Program-made: the position numbers and the translations under genes
Assembly: GCF_000012945.1 (NCBI RefSeq)
Contig: NC_007509.1
Coordinates: forward strand, 682,001 to 746,000
Direction: 5' to 3'
Origin: Burkholderia lata
Lineage (GTDB): Bacteria > Pseudomonadota > Gammaproteobacteria > Burkholderiales > Burkholderiaceae
DNA length: 64,000 bases
Part shown: positions 27,703 through 35,916 of the stretch, in pieces
Layout of the letters: every line of letters begins with the position of its first letter
Position numbering within the stretch: position 1 is the first letter of the stretch
The notes under the pieces: model-generated
Told to the model about the DNA's origin: nothing
The model's database searches: none
What the model saw: only the letters and a program-made list of their open reading frames with translations

Positions 27703-28165
27703 GATGCGGTGTTGCCTGTCGTCATGCGTGCTGCCGGCGCGGGTTGTCTCACGGTATGTCGAGTCATCGGGGTCTTCCAGGGAATGTCGAATCGGAACCG
27801 GAACACATCGGGATCAAATGGCCGTGTAACCACCATCCTCTTGGCGATCCTTCCAGACACAACGAACGGACGGAGATCCGTGCGGCATCTGCCGTTTCCG
27901 TTGATGTCACCCAGATTAGCCGTTGAACCCTGGACAATCCATGCGATGACGTCTGCCATTCTTTGTAGATCGTCCAGGAGGGGCCGGCCGGCAGATCGAT
28001 GCGGCCATTCGCGCAGTCCATGCCGATCCGCCCCATCCGTCGACGCTCGCGGAACGGGAAACGATCGCCGGGAAGTCACTATGGTTCAGGGATTTCATCG
28101 CGGAACAAGCCGCATCGCTGTAGATGTCTTCGATCAGACGGACGCAGTACACCGAAGCGACCGCG
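27703..28165. other. intergenic region, no gene recognised
   Basis: 463 bp between the monooxygenase start and the aldo/keto reductase stop, both on the minus strand. Several open frames exist on the minus strand, but their translations resemble nothing I recognise and change frame without a break in composition. It may be a promoter region plus decayed coding DNA. Confidence 0.4.
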
Positions 28166-29119
28166 TTACATCGCTTGTTCCCACCAGCCGCGCGTGTTCA
28201 CGTCAGCGGCGTCGGCGAGCGCTTCCAGCTCGGCGATTTCGTCTGTCGTGAGCGTGATCCTGCCGGCCCGCACCAGTCCGTCGACATGACGGGGCTTCGT
28301 CACGCCGATGATCGGCGTCGCCCCCTTGGCGATGGCCCATGCCGTCGCGACTTCGGGCGCTGCAGCACCCCGCTTGCGACCGATCGATGCGAGCGTGTCC
28401 GTCAGCACCTTCAAGCGAGGCAGCATGCCGTTGTAAGTTTCCGCCCGGTTGCTGCCTTCCGGCAGCGGGTGCTCCGGACCGTACTTGCCGCTCAGGGCAC
28501 CCTGTTCAAGCACCATATATGCGAAGAACGGGATGCCCTGGTTGCGGCAGTAGTCCAGGATGCCGGCGTGTTCGGCGCCGCGGTAGAGGAGGCTATAGTG
28601 GTTCTGGATGGCCTCGACCCGAAACCCGGCTTCCCCGAGAATGTGGTTGGCGCGTTCGATCTCGCTCAGGTTGTGATTCGAGACGCCGACGTGTTTGACC
28701 TTCCCGCTCTCCAGCAACGGGATGAGGTGCGGCGTCCACCGCGCCACATCCGCTGGATTGTGAATCCAGTACAGGTCGATGTAGTCGGTGCCGAGGCGGG
28801 CCAGGCTTTGCTCCAGCATGTCCGCCACCGGATCGGCGCCGGCTCCCGCGGCCTGCGGGGTAAACTTCGTCGAGAGCTGATAGTCGCTACGCGCGAAGCG
28901 CTTCAGCACCTCGCCGAGTACGGTCTCCGAACGGCCCATGCCGTACACGATGGCGGTGTCCCAGAGGCTGAACCCGGCCGCATGCGCGTTGTCGGCAACC
29001 TCCTCCAGGCCAGCCCGCGTGTGGCTGCTGCCAAAGTAGCCATTGCCGGTCTCGCCGCTGTCGCCCCAGGCCCACGTGCCCATTGCAATGATGGGCGGCG
29101 TCAGATTGTCAGGTGTCAT
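28166..29119 (-). CDS. aldo/keto reductase
   Basis: This 317-residue (beta/alpha)8 oxidoreductase of the AKR superfamily has Asp and Tyr in WDTAIVYGMGRSE near residue 55, Lys in LSTKF and His in YWIHNP, completing the D-Y-K-H tetrad. GVSNH is near residue 145 and the NADPH-binding end is IIGVTKPRHVDG near residue 275. It reduces aldehydes or ketones with NADPH. The ATG at 29119 follows GGAGCAAAC; the longer open frame upstream overlaps the divergent AraC gene and is rejected. The divergent AraC partner resembles the YqhC type, which in E. coli controls aldehyde reductases. Confidence 0.92.
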   Translation of the reverse strand: MTPDNLTPPIIAMGTWAWGDSGETGNGYFGSSHTRAGLEEVADNAHAAGFSLWDTAIVYGMGRSETVLGEVLKRFARSDYQLSTKFTPQAAGAGADPVADMLEQSLARLGTDYIDLYWIHNPADVARWTPHLIPLLESGKVKHVGVSNHNLSEIERANHILGEAGFRVEAIQNHYSLLYRGAEHAGILDYCRNQGIPFFAYMVLEQGALSGKYGPEHPLPEGSNRAETYNGMLPRLKVLTDTLASIGRKRGAAAPEVATAWAIAKGATPIIGVTKPRHVDGLVRAGRITLTTDEIAELEALADAADVNTRGWWEQAM

Positions 29120-29291
29120 GTTTGCTCCATATCGGTGACGCGGCCGGGGTTCGCGTAACCCTGGCGCGGCTGACACTGTGATGTGCCGCACCGCCGTCCC
29201 GTTAGCCTGATGCCCCAGGATTGCTGCTCGATCGTCCAGAAGCCGCGGTGCGCATTGCGTGCGCTTTGACGCTCGTGCGATAGTCCGTCTC

Positions 29292-30188
29292 ATGGAAACA
29301 CTGGCGGAAATTGCAGCGATCATTGGCCGAAACGTCTCGAAGGATGGTTTCCACGCGACGCCCATCGAACGCATGACGCTGGTTCGGTCGTCCACGGTGA
29401 CGATGCCCATGCCGAGTGTTTGCCGGCCGCAACTGTGCCTCGTCGCGCAAGGGCACAAAGAGGTCACGCTGGACGACCGCGTCTTCAGATACGCGCCGGG
29501 TCGCTACGGGATCGTCACGTACGACCTGCCGGTGACAGGCAAGGTGGTCGAGGCAACGCCTGACAAGCCCTACCTCTGCCTGTACCTCGATTTCGATCCG
29601 GTCATGCTGGGACACATGGCGTTGCGCGTGCCGCCGCCGGAAGCGCCATCCCCGCCCATCGGCAAGACCGTGTCCGGCGCCAGCGCTGGTCTGCTCGACG
29701 CCGCGCTACGCCTGCTGCGCCTGCTCGACGATCCGGCGGCGCTGCCCGTGCTCGGGCCGCTTGCGGAGCAGGAAGTTCTGTACCGCCTGCTCGCCGGCCC
29801 CGATGGCGCCAGAATGCGCCACATCACCTCCAGCCAAGGGCCGGTCGCCCAGGTCGGCCGTGCCATCGCCTGGATCACGCAAAATTTCCGGGAGCGCTTC
29901 AGCATCGAGCAGCTTGCTGCTGAAGCGGGAATGAGTCCATCGAGCCTGCACGACCATTTTCGCCGCGTCACGGCAATGACACCGCTGCAATTCCAGAAGC
30001 AACTCAGGCTCCAGGACGCCCGCAGCCTGATGCTGGTGCAAGGCATCGACGCTACGACTGCCGCTTTCTGCGTGGGTTACGAAAGCGCGTCGCAATTCAC
30101 GCGCGAATATCGACGTCACTTTGGAGAACCGCCGGCGCGTGACATCGCCCGTCTGCGCGCTTCGCCGCGTTGGGTCGGGGTCACTTGA
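29292..30188 (+). CDS. AraC family regulator, YqhC-type
   Basis: This 298-residue protein has an N-terminal AraC_N cupin domain (CRPQLCLVAQGHKEVTLDD near residue 52, YDLPVTGKVVEATPDKPYL near residue 88) and a C-terminal double helix-turn-helix. The first HTH is SIEQLAAEAGMSPSSLHDHF near residue 202; the second has the standard GYESASQFTREYRRHFG. In this family the regulator usually senses aldehydes and activates a neighbouring reductase, which fits the aldo/keto reductase divergent from it 172 bp away. An upstream in-frame GTG at 29259 is possible; the ATG at 29292 fits the domain better. Confidence 0.9.
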   Translation: METLAEIAAIIGRNVSKDGFHATPIERMTLVRSSTVTMPMPSVCRPQLCLVAQGHKEVTLDDRVFRYAPGRYGIVTYDLPVTGKVVEATPDKPYLCLYLDFDPVMLGHMALRVPPPEAPSPPIGKTVSGASAGLLDAALRLLRLLDDPAALPVLGPLAEQEVLYRLLAGPDGARMRHITSSQGPVAQVGRAIAWITQNFRERFSIEQLAAEAGMSPSSLHDHFRRVTAMTPLQFQKQLRLQDARSLMLVQGIDATTAAFCVGYESASQFTREYRRHFGEPPARDIARLRASPRWVGVT

Positions 30189-30597
30189 GTCGTGATCGCC
30201 AGGACTCGATCTGGCGGGTAGTCGGGCCTGCAAGGAATCAGCCATCGATGGGGAATGCGCTTCTCCCTGGCGAGTTCGAGCGAATCGAGGAAAGTGCGGA
30301 TCGGGGTCTTGCGATGACACCAACGCGCCTGATGCGCTCGTTCAGCGTTGTACTGGTCGAGCCACGGATCAGGATCCATCCGCAATGTTCAGGCTGACGA
30401 CGCACGTCGCCAAACATGTTCCCGGCAATCGGAAAACCGGCCGACCGCCACCCTCGACGCAAGTCATGTGGCGAGGCGTGCCTGCCGCTTTCGCCGGCAC
30501 GCCAAATAAAACGGGCGAGAGGATGGCCACTCAGACCTTCCTCTCGCCCGATCCCCTGCAGCACGACTGCCCTTTCAACAATCGATATTTCGCCTTC
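30189..30597. other. intergenic region with transposase remnant
   Basis: 409 bp between the AraC stop and the stop of the flavin oxidoreductase. Apart from the IS481-like remnant at 30247-30379 nothing is recognised, and no inverted repeats or target duplications remain visible. Confidence 0.55.
30247..30379 (-). pseudogene. IS481-family transposase, C-terminal remnant
   Basis: On the minus strand this stretch encodes DPWLDQYNAERAHQARW followed by CHRKTPIRTFLDSLELAREKRI. It matches the end of IS481/IS3-like integrase-fold transposases, where the consensus is W...YN.ERPHQGRWC.GKTP..TF.DS...AKEK. The last catalytic acidic residue normally lies upstream and is missing, as are the rest of the gene and the element ends. 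It marks a past insertion and deletion in this gap between the AraC module and the next one. Confidence 0.75.
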
Positions 30598-32562
30598 TTA
30601 CTTGATCGATCGTCCGGCAATGTGACCTTCACGAATCGACGGCTGGATATCACGCGCCGACCGCGCATCGCCAACCAGATGCAGTTGATCCACGCGCCCC
30701 CGCAGCGCCGCCCAGATTTCGTTCTGCGACTCCCGGTAGCCCACCAGCACCACCGTGTCGGCCGCGATGCGCTCCGTCTCGGTCCCGAAGAGCGGCCGGA
30801 TCTCGGCACTGCTGCTGTCGATCGACACCAGCGCCGACTGCGTGACGATGCGCAGCCGGCCCGCATTGTGCAGCCGGCGCAACGCGGCCTGCGTGCGCCC
30901 GGTGGTCTCGACGGCCGGGGCGAACATCAGGTGGCGCGTCACATAGGTCACCTCGACGCCGCGATTGATCAGCGCTTCGCAGCAGCCGATGGCTTCGTAG
31001 TGCCCGACATCGTCGAAGACCAGCGCCGTGCGACCCAGGTCCTGCGGCGGTGCCATCGCCAGATCCAGCGACGTCAGCACCGTCGCTTCGCGCGCAATCG
31101 GCACCTGCGCGGCCGGGTCGGCGGTCTGCCGGAACTCGCGCACGTCTGCAGGCTGCGAGCCCGTTGCCACGATGACCGCGTCCGGTTCCTCGGCCAGCAC
31201 GTCGTCCGCATCCACGTACGTCGACAGCCGCACGTCCGCACCGAGGCGATAGATCTCGTTCTCCAGCCAGATCGCGATGTCCCCGATCGGATGAAGTTTC
31301 GGCAGGTGTTTCGCGCAGTTCAGCAGGCCGCCGAGGTCGGACATCGCCTCGACCAGCGTCACACGGTGCCCGGCGAGCAGCGCCGTGCGCGCGGCTTCCA
31401 TGCCCGCCACGCCGCCCCCCACCACTACCACCTTGCGCGGCGTCCCGGCTTTCACGATGGTCTCGTCCGACAGCGTTTGCTCGTAGCCCACCGCCGGATT
31501 TACCGCGCAGCCCATCCGGCCGGCGAACGCGCCGCCCAGGCACCCCTGGTTGCAGCCGATGCACGGCCGCACCTCGGTGCCGCGCCCCTCGCGGCTCTTC
31601 ACGACCAGCAACGGATCGGCGATCATCCCGCGCACGATGTTGATCATGTCGGCCTGCCCGGTCTTCAACGCCTGCTCGGCATCGTCCAGCGTCGCGTAGC
31701 GGCCCACGATGATGCGCGGTACCGTCACGCCTTCCGAAATGCGCTCGACGTGCGGCAACTGGTAGCCGACCGGCGCGTCCATTCCCGCATAGCGGTCGAC
31801 GTGAAAGTAGTAGTCGCCGTGCGTGATGTTGACGAAGTCGATCAGTCCCTCGGCCTGCGCCCGCAATGCGATTGCATTGACGTCCTCGTCGGTGAGAATG
31901 CGCGGGTCCGAGCTGCCGCCGATGCGCACGCCGAGCGCGAATTCCGGCGACGTCGCCGCGCGAATCGCGCGCAATGTCTCCATGAACGCGCGGATACGGT
32001 TGTCGAAGCTGCCGCCGTACGCATCGGTACGCTGGTTCAGCACCGGCGAGAAGAATTGCGAGAACAGGTAGCCGGCGCCGGCCAGCACCTCTACGCCGTC
32101 CAGTCCCGCGGCCTGCATGCGGACGGCCGCCTTGGCGTACGCATCGATCACCTCTTCGATCTGGTCGGTGGTCATCGGAATCGGCGGCGCGATCGAGTAG
32201 CGCCCCGCCAGTGCCGAGACCGCCCACGGCAGGCCGCCGTCCGCCGCCGGATCGGTGTAGCCGCCGTGCCAGAGCTGCGTAAACAGCTTCATGCCGGTTG
32301 GGGCAATGGCATCGACCAGCTTGCGCATCGGTGCGATCGATCCATCGTCGCTCGCCGTGAGCGAAAAAGTCGATGACGGGTGAACCGACGTGCTTTCGAT
32401 GATCGACAACCCCGCGCCGCCTTTCGCGCGCGCCAGGTGATAGGCGATCAGGTCGTCGTTGACGTATCGGTCGGCCAGGCGCGTCGCATGCGCGGTGCGC
32501 ACGATCCGGTTCGGAATCTCGACGGCACCGATCCGAAGCGGTGAGAAAACATGCTTGTACAT
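30598..32562 (-). CDS. NADH:flavin oxidoreductase / 2,4-dienoyl-CoA reductase-like protein
   Basis: This 654-residue iron-sulfur flavoprotein has the FadH layout. An N-terminal old-yellow-enzyme TIM barrel (residues 1-340) shows LTQLWHGG and SQFFSPVLNQRTDAYGGS; a 4Fe-4S cysteine cluster CIGCNQGCL with a further Cys 12 residues on lies near residue 350. The C-terminal FAD/NAD(P) domain opens with VVVVGGGVAGMEAA near residue 395. Relatives reduce 2,4-dienoyl-CoA, 2-enoates, steroid dienones or demethylate amines. It lies 2 bp downstream of an SDR that opens the operon. Confidence 0.92.
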   Translation of the reverse strand: MYKHVFSPLRIGAVEIPNRIVRTAHATRLADRYVNDDLIAYHLARAKGGAGLSIIESTSVHPSSTFSLTASDDGSIAPMRKLVDAIAPTGMKLFTQLWHGGYTDPAADGGLPWAVSALAGRYSIAPPIPMTTDQIEEVIDAYAKAAVRMQAAGLDGVEVLAGAGYLFSQFFSPVLNQRTDAYGGSFDNRIRAFMETLRAIRAATSPEFALGVRIGGSSDPRILTDEDVNAIALRAQAEGLIDFVNITHGDYYFHVDRYAGMDAPVGYQLPHVERISEGVTVPRIIVGRYATLDDAEQALKTGQADMINIVRGMIADPLLVVKSREGRGTEVRPCIGCNQGCLGGAFAGRMGCAVNPAVGYEQTLSDETIVKAGTPRKVVVVGGGVAGMEAARTALLAGHRVTLVEAMSDLGGLLNCAKHLPKLHPIGDIAIWLENEIYRLGADVRLSTYVDADDVLAEEPDAVIVATGSQPADVREFRQTADPAAQVPIAREATVLTSLDLAMAPPQDLGRTALVFDDVGHYEAIGCCEALINRGVEVTYVTRHLMFAPAVETTGRTQAALRRLHNAGRLRIVTQSALVSIDSSSAEIRPLFGTETERIAADTVVLVGYRESQNEIWAALRGRVDQLHLVGDARSARDIQPSIREGHIAGRSIK

Positions 32563-32564
32563 GG

Positions 32565-33347
32565 TCAGGCCACCGAACGCTTGGACGTGATGCCACCGTC
32601 GACCGTGACGATGGTGCCGCTGGTGTAACCCGAACGGGGCGACGCCAGATAGACGAACAGGTCGGCAACTTCGTCGACCGTCGCCGCACGCCCCAGCGGA
32701 TAGCCCGCCATCAGCTCGTCGGAACGCGCTTCGTCACCGAGCAGGCGCGCCGCGTGGTTGCGCAGCACCTTGGCGATGCGCTCGGTGCCGACCGGCCCCG
32801 GATTGACGCCCACCACACGGATGCCATCCTCCAGGCTGCGGCCGCCCAGCGCACACGTGAACGCCATCAACGCGGCATTGCCGGTCGAGCCCGCAATGTA
32901 GTTGAAGTCGAAGTTCTGGCCGCCATTGCCGATGTTGTTGAGAATCACGCCGCCGCCGCGCGCCTTCATCCCGGTGTAGATCGCGCGCGTCAGGTTGATG
33001 TAGCCGAACACCTTCAGCTCCCAGCCCTTGCGCCATGCTTCTTCATCGACGTCCCACAGCGTGCCGCCCGGAATCGCACCGGCGTTGTTCACCAGGACAT
33101 CGACGTCGCCGGCGAACGCGACGACCTCGTCGATCGCGCCGGGCGCCGTCATGTCCAGTGCCAGCACGTCCACGCGCACGTCATGCGCGGCGCGCAGGTC
33201 GGCCGCCAACTGTTCCAGTTTGTCTGCCGAGCGTGCGGTCAAGACGACGTGGCATCCCTCGGCGGCAAACGCCCTCGCGAGACCTTCGCCGATGCCCTGT
33301 GATGCGCCGGTGATCAGGACTCGCCGGCGTGCAAGTTTCATGTCCAT
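32565..33347 (-). CDS. SDR-like protein with altered catalytic site
   Basis: This 260-residue protein has an SDR fold: TGASQGIG at the dinucleotide site near residue 15, NNAG near residue 85 and VDGG at the end. Where classical SDRs have YxxxK it reads FNYIAGSTGNAAL, so aligning the following helix places Gly and Asn at the Tyr and Lys positions; the usual catalytic Ser region reads NNIGNGG. It may use another Tyr (FNY) or be a divergent enzyme. The ATG at 33347 follows GGAAACCC. It starts the operon with the flavin oxidoreductase, 2 bp away, and CCGTACTTT motifs flank its start. Confidence 0.85.
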   Translation of the reverse strand: MDMKLARRRVLITGASQGIGEGLARAFAAEGCHVVLTARSADKLEQLAADLRAAHDVRVDVLALDMTAPGAIDEVVAFAGDVDVLVNNAGAIPGGTLWDVDEEAWRKGWELKVFGYINLTRAIYTGMKARGGGVILNNIGNGGQNFDFNYIAGSTGNAALMAFTCALGGRSLEDGIRVVGVNPGPVGTERIAKVLRNHAARLLGDEARSDELMAGYPLGRAATVDEVADLFVYLASPRSGYTSGTIVTVDGGITSKRSVA

Positions 33348-33356
33348 TTTGGGTTT

Positions 33357-33369
33357 CCGTACTTTCACT
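33357..33369 (+). promoter_or_regulatory. CCGTACTTTCACT, partial motif copy
   Basis: The first nine bases match CCGTRCTTTGAAA. It sits just upstream of the SDR start at 33347, so a bound protein could act as a roadblock or the copy could be non-functional. Confidence 0.3.
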
Positions 33370-33492
33370 ACACGAAATGCGTCATTCCAGTTTCGACCCG
33401 GGGCGTGTGAGCGATGCAGCGACGTCCCTGCAGCCTTCTTCGAATATTGAACGCGGAACCGGGGTCCGGAGCCCCAGGCCGGTGCCACTATT

Positions 33493-33505
33493 CCGTACTT
33501 TGATC
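33493..33505 (+). promoter_or_regulatory. CCGTACTTTGATC motif copy
   Basis: Eleven of the thirteen bases match CCGTRCTTTGAAA, 146 bp upstream of the SDR start. Confidence 0.4.
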
Positions 33506-33877
33506 AACCGGCAGGAACCGCTCCGTACGCGTCAGCGGATGCACCGTCAGGCTTTCCCGATTGACGTTTCACCCGCACCACCCGGATACGTTCACGACGG
33601 CGATCTGCCGCTTCGTTACGCCGAATCAATGGCACGCGCTCACGCGGACATCGACGCGAACGACGGCTTCGATCGAGAAACGGACGTGCCGGGAATCGAG
33701 TGACTCGAATGCCGTTAGCCGCGTGCGCACGCGCGGCAGCAGCACGATTTAGCCAATCGCCAGAACGACCGACATTAGCTGGTGGGGATTCATGAAATGC
33801 GTCTCCGGAATTCTTGTGCTCGTTCATTCATGGTCGAGCGTCGGGATAGCGTCGTCAATTGAGCGATGCGCTCTGTC

Positions 33878-33890
33878 CCGTGCTTTGGAA
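33878..33890 (+). promoter_or_regulatory. CCGTGCTTTGGAA motif copy
   Basis: Twelve of thirteen bases match. It faces the copy at 33938-33950, giving an inverted pair with centres 60 bp apart upstream of the gene at 34102. Confidence 0.45.
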
Positions 33891-33937
33891 GCCCTCGCTC
33901 TGCAGACGCGTACGCGGTCATCCCGCGTTGCGGATGC

Positions 33938-33950
33938 TTTCAAAGTACGG
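33938..33950 (-). promoter_or_regulatory. CCGTACTTTGAAA motif copy, minus strand
   Basis: Exact match on the minus strand, paired with the copy at 33878. The pair resembles the inverted pair at 37669/37720 upstream of the second Baeyer-Villiger gene. Confidence 0.5.
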
Positions 33951-34101
33951 AAACTTGAGCGCGTTTCAATTGCGGCACCTTCCTCTCGTACTTTTCAATC
34001 AGGACTGACGTGATGCAAAGCAGGCGCGGCTGCGGAAACGCTTCGACTTCCCGGGCACACGTCGATACGCGCTACCTGACACGCTTCCAGAGGAGACACT
34101 C

Positions 34102-34842
34102 ATGACAGACAAATCAGCGCTCAAGGCCGAGTTCGAACGACTACACGGCTACTGGAGCGACGTGCACGACCAGGCGCTCGCAGAGGATCCCGTCTTCTTC
34201 AACGATTACCTCGTGATGGCCCGCGCCGCACTGGATGCCGGCCATCTCGAGCCCAAACTTTGCGATCTCGTCATGATCGCGGCGAGCGCGAGCGTCACGC
34301 ACCTGAACGGCGACGCGGTTGCGCTGCACATCCAGGGCGCGCTGCGTCACGGCGCGACGCGCCGGGAAATCGCGGAGGCCTTGCAGATCTCGTCGGTGCT
34401 CGGCATTCACTCGTACATGGTCGGCGTACCCGTGCTGTTCGAAGAAATCGAGGCAAACGGGCAGTCGGTCGATACGGCATTTCCGCTCGACGAGAAATTC
34501 GAGCAGGTCAAATCGGCGTTCACTGCCAGCCGGGGCTACTGGAGCGATCAACTGACGTCGATGGTCCGCAGCTCGCCGGCGTTTTTCGACGGCTATACCG
34601 CGTTCTCGTCCACGCCCTGGCGCGAGGGCACGCTGGCGCCCGTCGTCAAGGAACTGCTGTATGTGGCGATCGACGTATCGACCACCCACATGTTCGAGCC
34701 GGGCGTGCGCATTCATACGCGCAATGCGCTGCGTTACGGCGCGACACCGGCGCAGGTGCTCCAGGTCATGCAGATCGTCAGTTGCCTCGGCATGCAGAGT
34801 TTCCTGCTCGGCGTTCCGCCGCTGCGGCGCGCTGCGGCGTAA
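34102..34842 (+). CDS. duplicated carboxymuconolactone decarboxylase (AhpD-like) family protein
   Basis: This 246-residue protein is made of two CMD/AhpD-type helical repeats: the first has RLHGYWSDVHDQ and LVMIAASASVTHLNGDAVALHIQGALRHGATRREI, the second RGYWSDQLTSM and ELLYVAIDVSTTHMFEPGVRIHTRNALRYGATPAQV. In each repeat the H...AL..GAT core is kept but the CxxC of peroxidase-active AhpD is absent, so decarboxylase/lactone-type or structural roles are more likely. A GAGGAGACACTC ribosome site precedes the ATG. It is divergent from the SDR/flavin oxidoreductase operon and shares its upstream motifs, so it probably acts in the same pathway. Confidence 0.88.
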   Translation: MTDKSALKAEFERLHGYWSDVHDQALAEDPVFFNDYLVMARAALDAGHLEPKLCDLVMIAASASVTHLNGDAVALHIQGALRHGATRREIAEALQISSVLGIHSYMVGVPVLFEEIEANGQSVDTAFPLDEKFEQVKSAFTASRGYWSDQLTSMVRSSPAFFDGYTAFSSTPWREGTLAPVVKELLYVAIDVSTTHMFEPGVRIHTRNALRYGATPAQVLQVMQIVSCLGMQSFLLGVPPLRRAAA

Positions 34843-34852
34843 CCCGCGAGCA

Positions 34853-35764
34853 TCACGCTGGAACGGCACGCCCCCGAACGCGCGTGCCGTTCCGCTCCTC
34901 GACGTACCGGAGGATCGATGTAAAGTCCTCGCCGCCCCGGCCGGCTTCATACGCCGCGTGCCAGACGTCCCGCGCGCGTTCGATGGCCGGCATCGCCACG
35001 TCCATCAGGCGTGCCTCGGCCAGGCCGAGCGCCATGTCTTTCTCGATCACGGCGAGCGCGGCACCGAAGTCGAATGCCCCCGACACGGCCCGGCTCATGA
35101 TCTTCGAACACGCGAAGCTCTGGCCGGAACCGGAATCGATCAACCGCATCATCCTGTCCGCGTCGAGGCCGGCTTTCGCGCCCATCGCGAGCCCCTCGGC
35201 ACAGACCACCAGGTTGGCCGCCATCACGACGTTGTTCACGATCTTCATGATCTGCGCCATGCCGGGGCGGTCCCCCATCGGAAACACTTCCTTGCCGATG
35301 CGCTCCAGCAGCGGCGACACCTGCTCGACCGCGGACGGCATGCCCGACACCAGCATCGCGAGCGTGCCGGCCCGCGCGGCGGACGGCCCACCGGAGACTG
35401 GCGCGTCGACGATATCGATCCCGCGTTGCGCGAGACCCTCGCCGATTCGCTCGATCATGTCCTGGCCGATCGTCGACATCTCCACGTAAAGACGAACCGC
35501 CGAACCGTGCACGACGCCGTCCGGCCCGAGGCCGACCGCCAGCGACACGTCCCGGTTCGGCAAACAGGCGAAGACGATGCTCGCCGCATCGGCGACCGCA
35601 CGCGGCGACGCGTGCGCGACGGCGCCGCCGTCGACGAACGGCGCCACCGCCTGCGCAGACGGATCGTACACATGCAACCGGCAGGCCTGCCCCAGCAGGC
35701 GTTCCGCCATCGGCGCGCCCATCTTTCCCAGCCCCAGAAAGCCGATGTCCATTACTGATGTCAT
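34853..35764 (-). CDS. 3-hydroxyisobutyrate dehydrogenase family NAD(P)-dependent oxidoreductase
   Basis: This 303-residue beta-hydroxyacid dehydrogenase has the N-terminal dinucleotide motif GFLGLGKMGAPMA, the substrate-binding segment DAPVSGGPSAARAG near residue 120 and the catalytic Lys in MKIVNNVVMAANL near residue 172. Members oxidise beta-hydroxy acids such as 3-hydroxyisobutyrate or tartronate semialdehyde. The ATG at 35764 is preceded by GAGGG; further upstream codons lack homology. It converges with the CMD gene, 10 bp apart, and lies 152 bp downstream of the Baeyer-Villiger gene on the same strand, possibly cotranscribed. Confidence 0.9.
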   Translation of the reverse strand: MTSVMDIGFLGLGKMGAPMAERLLGQACRLHVYDPSAQAVAPFVDGGAVAHASPRAVADAASIVFACLPNRDVSLAVGLGPDGVVHGSAVRLYVEMSTIGQDMIERIGEGLAQRGIDIVDAPVSGGPSAARAGTLAMLVSGMPSAVEQVSPLLERIGKEVFPMGDRPGMAQIMKIVNNVVMAANLVVCAEGLAMGAKAGLDADRMMRLIDSGSGQSFACSKIMSRAVSGAFDFGAALAVIEKDMALGLAEARLMDVAMPAIERARDVWHAAYEAGRGGEDFTSILRYVEERNGTRVRGRAVPA

Positions 35765-35916
35765 GACACCCTCGAACAAGCTTGTGAATGGTCGATACAA
35801 CCGCACGCGCTGCCGCGGCGGTTCATCTCGTCGTCGTGGTCGCGTCAGCGCAGCGGCGGCGCAGCTTCAAGGCCCTTCAGGCCCGCAGCACCTTCACGCG
35901 TGATGGGCATCGCGCG

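Larger units (their letters stand above)
33348..34101. other. long regulatory region with four CCGTRCTTTGAAA-like motifs
   Basis: 754 bp between divergent genes. Copies of the 13-bp motif are at 33357-33369, 33493-33505, 33878-33890 and 33938-33950. Open frames in between have no recognisable product. Confidence 0.6.

Noticed and set aside
33329..33752. Small open frames in the 33.3-33.8 kb gap
   Set aside because: No homology is recognised, ribosome sites are weak, and the region carries regulatory motifs.
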